Source: Schoenoplectus triqueter (taxonomy: Eukaryota; Streptophyta; Magnoliopsida; Poales; Cyperaceae). Taken from it: a DNA stretch of 36,969 nt. A program made the translations under genes and the position numbers. Of this stretch, positions 24,201 to 33,500 are shown one piece after another (within the stretch, counting starts at the first letter, position 1; every line of letters begins with the position of its first letter). Under the pieces are notes generated by a model that worked only from the letters and a program-made list of their open reading frames with translations, was not told where the DNA came from and ran no database searches. The stretch is taken from assembly GCA_964058805.1 (NCBI GenBank), contig CAXKVV010001102.1, positions 1 to 36,969 of the forward strand. The letters run 5' to 3'.

Positions 24201-25337
24201 CAAACTGTCTCCAAATTTTGACTGATTAGCAAGAATCCCATGATTTATTATTTTTGAAGCAAAGATTCAAAAAAGAGTTTTGATTATTATGAAGAGATCT
24301 CCTAGTCATATAAAGAGCTTAGCTGTTAAGTCTGCCCCAATCCTTTGGTGAGCCTATTCCGTCTTAGTTGATCAGCCCACCAGGTCAGCCTTAAGTTGGA
24401 TCCTTGGGTCCATGACTGCTTGTGTCAAATTGTTTTGCATCTTCTGTGGTGCTGCGCATACAAGTTCGCACTGCAGCAGCAATTGTTTCCACAGCTCATC
24501 TTGCCATGAAAATTCTAATTCCTCAACATGCGAATGTTTTTACTATTTGTGGGGGGGGGGGGGGGGGGGCTGTGCACTTTTATATGACTAGCCTTGGACA
24601 ATTAAATAATAAGCAAATAATGGTGGTTGTTGTCCCAATAGAAGCTGTGGGTGAATATGCGGGGGTTCAAAGGGAGGGGTTCCACATGAAGATATCAAAA
24701 GAGTTGAGAACATTGAGTGGAAATTCTCAAGGCGGCGCAGCGAGTGAGGTGCCTATAGCTTGTTTCTGTTGTTGAAGAAAGTCTTAATATTAAGTGGAAA
24801 AGGTCAGTTTCTGTATTAGGGAAAGGAGGCAATTTTCATCGGGTGTTGGAAATGCATTAAAGTCAAGAAGTTAGGGCACACCTGTGCCATGGTCTTTGTT
24901 TTGAGATTTGTGCTATGGAACATGCTAACTGTAAGGACTTTTGAGCCTTGTAAATCAAAACTGCAATGATTACCTGTAACAAAAATATGTTGGTTGTAGA
25001 TTGGTTGAAAATTGAACATAATACTACATTATATTGGTGTGTATGATGATATATATTAGGCACATTGTGTACGCTACCATTAAGTTTAAAAAGGTATGGT
25101 TGACCAAGGTGTAAAAATCCTTGGCATTTTTCATTTAAAATGCTTATAAAACTTGAAAAGTTCTCACAAAGCTCATTTTCTTCTTTCATCAATTAACTGC
25201 TGCAATTAACAATTTAAGGAGGTTGATTATGTTCAAAATGCCAGGTAATCAAGGTTGACCATGATGCGCATGGTGTTGATACTCCTGAAGATGTCAGCAA
25301 GATGGAAGCTATTATGCGAGAAAAAAATATTGAGTAG
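21259..25337 (+). CDS. KDSB: 3-deoxy-manno-octulosonate cytidylyltransferase (CMP-Kdo synthetase)
   Basis: Eight exons: 21259-21489, 22015-22060, 22545-22631, 22985-23109, 23210-23349, 23724-23775, 24020-24130 and 25245-25337, encoding 294 aa. The enzyme activates Kdo with CTP to CMP-Kdo and pyrophosphate, supplying Kdo for rhamnogalacturonan II in pectin. A single hydrophobic segment at about 18-39 gives an N-terminal membrane anchor; the Arabidopsis enzyme is reported to be mitochondrial. The catalytic domain shows IIPARYASSRFEGKPL (52-67), VVATDDERI (93-101), GAERCSEAL (122-130), NIQGDEPLIEP (142-152) and HGVDTPEDV (273-281). D146 and D276 correspond to the metal-binding aspartates of bacterial KdsB. 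All exon phases agree. The exon 5 acceptor (ATGAAG) is slightly unusual. The intron at 24131-25244 contains a poly-G run near 24550-24569. Confidence 0.95.
23371..23587. repeat. 110-bp tandem duplication in KDSB intron 5
   Basis: Two diverged copies start TACTATTYTGTTTACTTACC at 23371 and 23481 and end near GCATTGATTT. They take up most of the 374-bp intron. Several substitutions and small indels separate the copies, so this is older than the duplication in CGL160 intron 5. Confidence 0.85.
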
Positions 25338-25947
25338 CTTTTTGTACTCAATTTTTATGGTGTGTTATTTTCGTGGAGTGCTAACTTATGTGCAGGTCGA
25401 GAGTTCTCTAATTTGACAGGAAGTATGTTGTTGACATGTTTTGATCTCTTTTCCTTGTTGTTTTGCTGCTCTTGTTGTCTTATGTTTATTTAGGATGTAG
25501 GGAATAATGTTTATGTATGCATTTTTTTTTTCTTTGTTCAAATGGTCTATGTTTGACATGTACTGGTTCTCGAATTGATGTATTGTACAACTGTGACCGT
25601 GGACTGGTTTTAATGCAAGCATGTAATTCTTGAGTACTTAAATTTGCCTATCAAATTTACTGTAGAACATCAGACAAGATAGAGATGTATTTTTCGAAAC
25701 TCTGGCTGAGCTTAATCTTTATAATAATCGTTAAAACTTAAAGGAATAACCGATGCCAAACTTGATGAAATCGCTAACGCTGAGTCTTTTTCAATATAGA
25801 ATGAGATATATAGGAGAAAACGAGTTCCCATCAAATTCATCCTGATATTATCCAACACAATAATTAGAACAATTCTTGTTTTAACTCGAATTAATCTCGG
25901 TGCACACATAATTAATTATTTCAAGTTCACTGTGGTGATAACATTCA
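25338..25947. other. convergent spacer between KDSB and the CLE gene
   Basis: The 611-bp stretch should contain the 3' UTRs of both genes. It is AT-rich, with T-runs near 25520-25531. The open frames on the minus strand here match nothing I recognise. Confidence 0.5.
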
Positions 25948-26196
25948 TCAAAGGTGGTGCTGTGGGTCAGGTCCTCCTGGCACCTCCCTCTTAGTATCAT
26001 TGATCATTAATCGATTTTGCAACTTATTTCGCAATAAAAACTCGCCCGTTGGTCGTGTGCCAATCACTGCACTGTTTGGATGTATTATGAGTTGTTTCAT
26101 TCGGCTTCCATCGAGCGGGCGTGCGTCGACTGATCCAACCAACTCCATTCCTACGACCAGCAACAACAGAAAGTAACATCTAATACTGATAGCCAT
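25948..26196 (-). CDS. CLE-family signalling peptide precursor
   Basis: An intronless 82-aa secreted pre-propeptide. Residues 1 to about 25 form a signal peptide (MAISIRCYFLLLLVVGMELV then GSVDA). A poorly conserved variable region follows, and the C-terminus holds the 12-residue CLE motif REVPGGPDPQHH at 70-81, followed by one Leu. Arg1, Pro4, Gly6, Pro7, Asp8, Pro9 and His11-12 of the motif fit the A-type consensus. P73 and P76 are the positions usually hydroxylated. CLE peptides act through CLAVATA1/BAM-type receptor kinases in meristem, root or vascular signalling; which role applies here is not known. The ATG at 26196 was chosen over a frame start 21 codons upstream because it begins a clean signal peptide and lies downstream of a TATA box. 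Confidence 0.9.
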   Translation of the reverse strand: MAISIRCYFLLLLVVGMELVGSVDARPLDGSRMKQLIIHPNSAVIGTRPTGEFLLRNKLQNRLMINDTKREVPGGPDPQHHL

Positions 26197-26283
26197 AATC
26201 TGTTCTATATAGATATGAGATATCCTTTGGTGAAGTTTAAGGTGGAGGCACTTAGTCACTTGAGTCGATATAGTTCAACCATG

Positions 26284-26291
26284 TATTTATA
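26284..26291 (-). promoter_or_regulatory. TATA box of the CLE gene
   Basis: ATAAATA within CTATAAATAC on the minus strand lies about 90 bp before the CLE ATG. This predicts a start near 26255-26260 and a leader of about 60 nt. It is a motif and position match only. Confidence 0.55.
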
Positions 26292-26527
26292 GTCGGTGGC
26301 TAGGAGATATAATTGCATTAATTTTGTTGTTTAGGGGGGCCACAGAGGAGCTAGCTCCCTTTTATAGCCTAACTTTTAATTTGTGTAACATCCATTACCG
26401 GATTGACTGATTGTATAAAAAACCGTGAGCATGCATTGCTGCAACTTGTTTAAAGAAGGCGAAAGGACTAATCATTCATTTCTTATGACGCGCTCGGTTG
26501 CATTAAACCAACTAAATGCAATGTATA

Positions 26528-26536
26528 TCTATACTA
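26528..26536 (+). mobile_element. Helitron-like 5' terminus
   Basis: TCTATACTA followed by TGATTATATAAAGC, directly after an A, matches the typical 5' end of plant Helitrons (TCTATACTA with ATAAAGC close behind) inserted between A and T. No same-strand hairpin-CTRR 3' end was found nearby, so the extent of the element is unknown. Confidence 0.4.
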
Positions 26537-26828
26537 TGATTATATAAAGCATTTAAGTAATGGAGTCATCCATTTTTTTATCATGGTATTCAAACTTTCA
26601 TAATATCCAATTTATTCTTCATGCAACGGTTGAGATTCAATTTGATTAACTTCGGCGGCAGATATCGTTTCCAATTTTTTAATTTCCTCTCTATTCGGAA
26701 ATAATAATTTTTGAAAAGGTAAAAAAAAATTATTAAAAATTTAATGTCAATCAACCGAAACAATATAATATTATATCTTTTCTGATAAATTGACAGAGAT
26801 TTTCTGATCATCTTAGTTTTTATAGTAA

Positions 26829-26855
26829 CTAGAGTGGCGCGTCCGCGCTTCGCGG
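26829..26855 (-). mobile_element. Helitron-like 3' terminus
   Basis: On the minus strand a GC hairpin (CCGCG-AAG-CGCGG, 26843-26855) is followed after 10 nt by CTAG and then a host T, the standard Helitron 3' end. The element would extend toward higher coordinates. Its 5' TC end was not found by eye. Confidence 0.55.
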
Positions 26856-26863
26856 CGGAATCA

Positions 26864-27078
26864 TACGCTTTGTTGGAACTAATGTTCATTGTATTTTAAA
26901 TTAGCAGTAAACTCAATTGTGATGTAGGCTAATATTTTATATGCCATTCAACATGATGAGGAAAAAAAAGTACAGGGTTATACGCTTTGTTGGAGCTGAT
27001 GTTCATTGTATTTTGAATTAACAGTAAACTCAATTGTGACATAGGCTAATATTTTATATGCCATTTAACATGCTGAGA
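26864..27078. repeat. 117-bp tandem duplication beside the Helitron end
   Basis: Two diverged copies start TACGCTTTGTTGGARCTRAT at 26864 and 26981 and share CAGTAAACTCAATTGTGA and GGCTAATATTTTATATGCC. They lie on the Helitron side of the 26829 terminus, so they may be internal to that element. Confidence 0.88.
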
Positions 27079-27731
27079 GAAAAAAATACATCTTTAACAA
27101 AAGATCCGGATGATTTTCCTAAAGATATTCCATCAATTACTTCAATTAGGAATCTTTCGGATCTTTTACTTGACGGTGGGATTATATATCATTTTCTTTC
27201 AGTGTTAATCAAGTGATACATAACTAAAATACCCACTATTTATATTTCAAAACTTAATTTTTAAAATACCACTTCAACCTAAATTTGTATCAATTATAAT
27301 ATCACGCAAAAATAAACACTCAATTATTATAATAAAAAACACTGGCAAATTGCTTGATCTTCCCAAAATAAAACTACACTGGAAAAAGAACAAAGAAAGA
27401 AAGAAAGATGGAGGCACCTACTCTTGGTGAGGCGCAATGCCTCCCACTATGTTCCACGGACCACATGCTAAGAATGATGACATCAATACTGACTTCACTT
27501 CACCCTATGAACACCTCATACTGTAACTAATGACACACTACCAGCCTCATATAATATATAGTGCTCTAGTTATTAATTATGTCTAATCAGTTTGAACACT
27601 ATATATACATAATGTTCCTTTTGATTTGTGCCAGTTTAAACGAAGACGCAAAATAGTCTGTCAAAACAACTGCAGTAACACTAAATGCCAAAAAAAAGGA
27701 AAGATAACTCCTAGAGGAAATTGATAAACCT
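27079..27731. other. intergenic DNA, no gene seen
   Basis: AT-rich, with a modestly more GC-rich part near 27400-27540. I see no splice-linked exons, RNA gene or clear transposon end. Confidence 0.5.
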
Positions 27732-27734
27732 TTA

Positions 27735-28715
27735 GGGTTCGTTTGACAAATTAAGGAATAACTTTGGAAGAGTGGTAATTTTGAAAGAGTGATAGAATAG
27801 TGTATTTTTGGAAGTGGTATTCTTGACTATTCGGAAAAGCAATAATATCGTTTGGCAGTTGTTAATGAGAATAATTAAAATATAGATAATTATGATACTA
27901 ACAATGATAGTAAAATAATATATAATAATAGTAATAATAATAATGATAATATAATAATATAATAATAAAAATTATAATTACAATCATAATAATATAATAA
28001 TGATAAATAATAATTTTAATAATATAATCATAATATAATAATATAATATAACATAATCAAATAATAATCATAATCATTAATAATAATCATAGTCGTAATC
28101 ATAATAATAAAATAAAATAAAATAAAATAAAATAAAATTATAATAATAATAATAATAATATTATAATAATATAATAATAATTATAATCATAATAATATTA
28201 TTATAATAATATAATAATAATTATAATCATAATAATATAATTATAATTTAATCATATCTATAATCATAATATAATGATAATAATAATGATAATAATAATA
28301 ATAATAAGTAATAATAATATTATAATAATAATAATAAATAATTATAATCATAATAATCTAATCATAATATAATCATAATATAATAAAATAATATAAAAAT
28401 CATAATTATTATAATATAATAATAATAAATAATCATCATAATATTAATATAATAATAATAAATAATAATAATAATAATATAATAATAAATCATATCATAA
28501 TTATAATCATAATATAATAATATAATACAACATAATCAAATAATAATCGCTATTCCTACGAGAGCTATTCCGGTATACCACTTATAACTTGGTATACCGG
28601 ATTAACACTCTTTCGCACTCTTCTACTTAATCTAAAATTCATTTGGCAAATTAATTCATCGAAATAGTTATTCTATTCCTACTTTTTGTTATTCCACCAT
28701 GTACCAAACAAACCG
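27735..28715. mobile_element. Tourist-like MITE with an expanded AT-triplet core
   Basis: The ends GGGTTCGTTTG on the left and, reversed, CGGTTTGTTTG on the right are flanked by TTA on both sides (27732-27734 and 28716-28718), the target duplication typical of PIF/Harbinger Tourist elements. Subterminal regions share GGAATAAC-type and AAGAGTG-type motifs in inverted order. The middle, about 27890-28545, is almost only A and T, mostly TAA/ATA triplets with an (AAAAT)n run at about 28106-28138. It has no coding capacity. Confidence 0.7.
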
Positions 28716-28718
28716 TTA

Positions 28719-29409
28719 ATGAATAACAATCGATCATTTTGATAATAATAATACTAAAAGTCTCAAGAAATATTGCATAAGATACAAGTCTGAGGTTATA
28801 TACAATATTAAGCCATAAAAATATATAAATAAATACAATGAATTTGAGATTAATGCACAAAATTAGTACCATAAAGCTCCATTCTTTGAAACAACAATGA
28901 TCTTATCCATTTGTCAGTTGCCAAGTAGCGCTGCAGGTACCTGACGCCTGACACCTGACATACTTGTATAACATGTCCATAAAAAAATACCTACAGTTAG
29001 AATTAATCATCATTAATTAGTTAGCAATACATGATGGTTGATAGAAATTTAAAGAACAAAGTGAAAATAACTAAATCTGCAATGTATAAAATAACTAAAT
29101 GCTAAATAAATTGGAATCTCTTCTTCTTCAAACCTTTTAATTTTTTCTTCTTTTTGATTAATAAAATATATATAGCTTTTCACATGCTACTTGAAAAAAA
29201 AAACTGAATGCTAAATAAATTGGTATGCTGACCTTGTAGAGTTTATATGATTGTTTAACTAATTTTTAGCTCAAATGATGCTTACACATATGTCATTTCA
29301 ATATGTTTAGCAAATAGGAATAGAATGAAAGAACAATTCATTATATGATCACATCTCTCGAAATACAAGCGATACCGGATGAAAATAGCCACAGAGGGGA
29401 AAAACTTAC
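28719..29409. other. AT-rich region, no gene seen
   Basis: I searched this part on the minus strand for a last lumazine synthase exon (the MASLFEHHLK-type ending) and did not find it. AAATAAATTGG occurs twice (near 29103 and 29213) in a short local repeat. Confidence 0.45.
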
Positions 29410-29842
29410 AACACTAAGAGCTGGTTCAACACCTTTATTTCCAAATTTGTCCCCAGCTCAGTTTAATGCATGTACGTCCAAAGTAAAAGATACAATAAAA
29501 ATTTGACAATATGATTATCTTATGATTAAGATAATGTGCAAATGAAAGTTAGTTGTCCTGATCCATACTATTACAAGTCAGTGCTCCAAAAATGCAATGC
29601 ACTCCTTAACAATTACATCGTGAGATGAAAAAAAACTTAAAAATCACATTTAGAAAACTAAAACTATGTTTTTTCAGAAAGGCTAACTAAACATCTCATC
29701 TATATGTTTATTTTTTCATTCTTAATTTAGTAAATTGTATACAGACAAGAAGAAAAATTGAACCTGAAGATAAACCAGATGAAAGTACCACAAACGCCGC
29801 TGAGTTTGCAATAACATCATAGTGGGTTACATCACGCCTGAC
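29410..29842 (-). pseudogene. 6,7-dimethyl-8-ribityllumazine synthase pseudogene, three decayed exons
   Basis: Minus-strand exons at 29764-29842, 29558-29604 and 29410-29469 match the C-terminal half of plastid lumazine synthase (riboflavin pathway). The first gives RRDVTHYDVIANSAA against family RGDTTHYDAVANSAA. The second gives HCIFGALTCNSMDQ against PCIFGVLTCEDMDQ. The third gives AGDKFGNKGVEPAL against AGGKAGNKGAEAAL. The first junction keeps phase (CTTCAG donor, TTAAG acceptor), so introns persist and this is not a processed copy. Defects: TGA at 29460-29458 replaces the Arg codon of ALNRAGG, GA follows the second exon where a GT donor is expected, AT precedes the third exon where AG is expected, and the final exon is missing. 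The intact parent is not in the window. Confidence 0.85.
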
Positions 29843-30275
29843 CTAAAAAAGTAGCTATTTTACATTAGTGTCTTACCATAACTGAACTGGCAGATTTTGA
29901 AACAAAAGAAATAAAAAAATATATAATAAATATAATTGAGGATCGATATTACACAACAAACATAAGGTAATATGGCATGCTAAATTACCAATACAATGCT
30001 AGCAATAGACCCAGCTGGTATTGAGGTGAAGTAAATACCAGAGAGGTGACATGAGGACACCAGCGGCACAACACACCTAAGGCTCGCGAAGGATATAGAT
30101 GAAGCGCAAGAAGGTGCTGAGCACTACTTCTGTCTTGCTTTATATTATATCTATGTTTTTAAAAAATTCAGTTCTACTCAAAAAAAAAGATTCAGTATTT
30201 TAATGTTTGGGCTCTGTATGATATAATCGTGTAAATTTATAAAATCAAAAGTGTGCAGGAAAATAAGATGGATAC

Positions 30276-30378
30276 CTTGGTTAGTTGAGAGGTGGATGAG
30301 CAGAGAATTGTTGTTTTCAAAATCAAATAACCATTTTAGAAGAGGAGGGTTGATTAGTGCCCATGGCTGTCTCCGGAT
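30276..30378 (-). pseudogene. possible upstream exon of the lumazine synthase pseudogene
   Basis: The segment is bounded by an AAACAG acceptor and an AACCAAG|GTATCC donor on the minus strand. It reads ALINPPLLKWLFDFENNNSL, which loosely fits the ARFNE...PLLEGAL...FKKYS region of lumazine synthase. Identity is low and the match could be chance, but the position upstream of the clearer exons is right. Confidence 0.3.
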
Positions 30379-30837
30379 CTGTTTCAAAAGCTAAAAATAC
30401 ATTGTATTATCAACTACTGGGTAGCTATGAATTTAAAAAACTGGGGAATAAGTTTACCAAGAATTTCAGAATAATTTGTATTATCATTATTTTCATCCCT
30501 ACAACATAGGTGCTAATTGACTCATCATCAGGCACGCACAAGAAAAAGTAAAAAATTGCTTTTCTTTTTTCAGTAGCCTGATTCATTCGTAGCAGCTGCA
30601 TCTCTAATCACAAAATAGACATCATCGATACAAACCACATAAATTATGTAATCTAGATCAAATTCAACAAAAATCGAGTTTCCTCCTATATTTGTTCAAA
30701 GAAGGTAAAATCATGTCAATCAACAGTGCCTTAAGTAGTTCATTTGATAGAAACAAACAACATAACATATCATCGAACTTACCAAGCATCTGCTGAAAGG
30801 AGAAATAACGAATTGACACTGACATGGAATCACTTAT

Positions 30838-30939
30838 CTAGCAAATGAGCTTTGTGAAGAACCACCGGTTCTCACCAGTCTTGTACCTCTCAAGCCTCTT
30901 CTTGATCCCTTTGCACACGACAATCTTCTTATGATGCAT
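30838..30939 (-). other. small unrecognised open frame, possible exon
   Basis: A 33-codon frame starting MHHKKIVVCKGIKKRLERYK is strongly basic and holds a good internal donor (GACTG|GTGAGA, intron from 30875 downward). I do not recognise it. It lies between the lumazine synthase remnant and a GC-richer block (30990-31200) containing CGAACCCTAG on the minus strand, a leader-like motif. It may be a broken gene's 5' part or an unrelated fragment. Confidence 0.25.
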
Positions 30940-30989
30940 CGAGCACTTATCTATGTGACAAAACTCTTTAGTTTCACATTGAGCGAGAG

Positions 30990-31380
30990 AGTAGCAAGTA
31001 CCTACAAGCGGCGAGACTGGACGCCCCTGGAGATAAGGAAAACAACCATAGAGGTGAACATTCTGTTGGGATCCGACGGGGCAAGGCTACAGCTTCCGAG
31101 TTGCGGGAGAGCGGACGTAGCTGTGGATAGCAGAGAGACTACGAGGCGGAGAAAAACAACAGCACGATTCGCAAGATGGAGGAAGCGCACCTAGGGTTCG
31201 CGATCATGAAAGAGAGAGAGCCAAAGGGAATATGAGAGAGACTCGTGCAAGGAGAGAGAATAGACAGGGGAATGGGATAAGAATGAAGCACGATTGAGAT
31301 GCGCGCATCAAAAATAGCCAATCTTAATGGAAATCCGACAGACGTGAGAAAAAAGATGACGTAGCACATCTGGGAGCTCA
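30990..31380 (-). other. GC-richer, leader-like block
   Basis: This block is richer in G+C than its surroundings. On the minus strand it has CTCTCT runs and CGAACCCTAGG near 31190-31200, as in the 5' leaders of plant genes. Open frames exist on both strands (31002-31190 minus, 30931-31194 plus), but none has a domain I can name. It could be the promoter and first exon of the gene that became the pseudogene downstream. A poly-C tract lies at about 31386-31402. Confidence 0.3.
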
Positions 31381-31402
31381 CCGTTCTCCCCCCCCCCCCC
31401 CT

Positions 31403-32716
31403 TAAGGGGGATATATTATTTCCTAAATTGACTTATCTTATTGGGTGATATTCTATAATAATTATTTTCTTTTTGTTTTATCTTTTATAGAAGTTCTCTC
31501 GGATGATATATCTCATTATTTCAGATTAAAAAGCACCTGCAAATATTAAAGATGAAGATAACAATCATGTTATGTATTTTTGACGGAAATATTAGTTTGC
31601 TCATTAATAAGTATTTTTTTATTAATGATACGACGTACATCATTTGTATAACTAAAAAAATGGGAAAGAAAAAACATAATAAATTGACTCTCATAGTTGT
31701 ATAAAAATAGAGAAGTGGATCATAAATAAATTTTAATCTTTTTTTTTAGAAATATTAATCATGTCTTCCATCAAGATATATTAGAAGATAGAGACGGACC
31801 ATTTTTTATTTTTCTAATATAAATGTATTCATTTATCAAAATAATCTATTATCTTTTTATGTATCTAAATAAAAATATTTGCCGTAATACGCAATTATGC
31901 AGCTAGTATAATATATAGTATGCTACTTTTTTCTTTAAGAACAAAAGTCGAACGCAAAAATTGCCATTCTATGACTTTATATATATATTTCTTCTTTTGG
32001 TAGTTTTAAAATCTATTTATAATTTGTGTTCCTTGATAAATAACTACTAATTTCCTCAGTCGTCATTAGAAAGAAAAAGAAAAAGAAAAGAGAGAGGGAA
32101 AAGAACCTATAGGAAACATAACTTTAGGCTAGGTGCTCTAGAGTCTAGGCTAGTAAAGGTAATGTGTGGTGACTGGCAAGTGGCGAGATGGAAATATTTA
32201 TTGCTCTAAATAGACAAGAAGATACCACTTTTCTCAGGTAAATTTACGGCGCCGAAGTTTGCAATTTTAGCACTTAGATTACTATATGTACACGTCATAA
32301 CGGCTATCTGTATCTGGACCTGGTGCTCAATTTAGGTAACTTATTCTCTACTCTAGCTAGTATCCTAATAAATGATTATGGTTTCGGAATATTACTCACG
32401 GAAACAAATTGACTAATTAATATTAATGCACTGATTGAGATGCACCCATTTGTAGGATTTTCTTCAAATAAAAAAAAAGGATAATGCATACGTTCAAAGA
32501 TGGTTTTCATTTCCTTTCCTGTTGGAGAAACTTAAAAGCCGCCAAATTTATATTACCATTTTGCTTCCCCATTGAGAATGAATGGCCGACCTTGTTGCAG
32601 TCTTGCAGATGTTGAATAAAAAACTAATATATTTAAATTTTACTATAATTTTACTAGCTAGATACTACAAAATTGTAAATTTTTATCTTGATTTCATAAA
32701 TTTATTTTTTTTGTGT
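31403..32716. other. AT-rich intergenic DNA, no gene seen
   Basis: No coding exon, RNA gene or bounded transposon was recognised. A purine-rich GAAAAAG-type patch lies near 32070-32105. Confidence 0.5.
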
Positions 32717-32724
32717 GAGTCAAT

Positions 32725-33440
32725 TAGTGATTTGAAAACGGTCCGGTCCAAATCCGGACGGTCCACGGTCCCGCACGGTCCACGGTCTACGGTCCCGCAC
32801 GGTCCATACGGGCCGGTCCTAGGCGGTCCAAATTCGGAAAAATCGAACCTGTCCCACCGTTGGCCCCCGGGGGCCGGACCCCTACGGAATGGGACGGTCC
32901 GGTCCGATTTTTTATTTTTTATGAATTAAGAAAAATAATAATTTATCATATTTTTTTAATAATAATTTTTAACTAATTCGAATTATTATTTTTAATGGTT
33001 TAAAAATCTAATAGTACTAACAAATTAAAATATTTCCAAAAAAAATAAATTTTCAGAAAATTGTAAACAATAATAAATGTTAAAAAATAAATTTATCAAT
33101 TTTTAAATAATAATTTTCATCGAATTAATTATATATTTTTAATAATTTAAAAATCGAATAATACTAAAAAAATTATAAAAATACCAAAAATTAGGAAAAT
33201 ACCAAAAATCCGAGGGGCGGTCCGGGATGGGACGGTCCCGCACGGTCCATGGTCCGGTTCGGTTCGGTCCATGGGTCGGCACGGGACGGGTCGGCACGGT
33301 CTATTTTCGGGTGAAGGGAGGACCGACCCACCGTTGGACCGAACCGTGGTAGGGCACGGGACGGTCCACAGTCCGGTCCGGTCCACGGTCACGGTCCGGT
33401 CCGGGACGAGTTGGACTGTCCGGTCCATTTCAAAACTCTA
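32725..33440. mobile_element. hAT-type MITE with GGTCC-repeat arms
   Basis: A 716-bp element flanked by a perfect 8-bp duplication GAGTCAAT (32717-32724 and 33441-33448), as hAT elements make. The ends are TAGTGATTTGAAAACGGTCC on the left and, reversed, TAGAGTTTTGAAATGGACC on the right. Two GC-rich arms (about 32738-32911 and 33209-33427) are full of GGTCC/GGACC and CACGG repeats. They enclose an AT-rich core with two related blocks at about 32959-33020 and 33105-33167. Open frames across the arms are by-products of the repeats. Confidence 0.85.
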
Positions 33441-33448
33441 GAGTCAAT

Positions 33449-33458
33449 TATGAAATCC

Positions 33459-33500
<42 letters not shown>

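Noticed and set aside
24422..24775. A 117-codon open frame in the seventh KDSB intron, including a poly-G run.
   Set aside because: It reads through a homopolymer, has no homology I can name, and the flanking exons join in frame without it.
26590..26889. A 99-codon minus-strand open frame.
   Set aside because: It crosses the Helitron-like 3' terminus and is made of AT-rich sequence with Lys/Ile/Asn bias.
30931..31194. An 87-codon plus-strand frame ending in a basic tail.
   Set aside because: No domain, no promoter, and the leader-like signals in this block are on the other strand.
32582..32929. A 115-codon open frame running into the GGTCC arms.
   Set aside because: Half of it is hAT-MITE repeat sequence translated as Gly/Pro/Ser/Val repeats.
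33147..33428. A minus-strand frame rich in DRTV/PDRTV repeats.
   Set aside because: It is a translation of the right GGTCC arm of the MITE, not a protein-coding gene.
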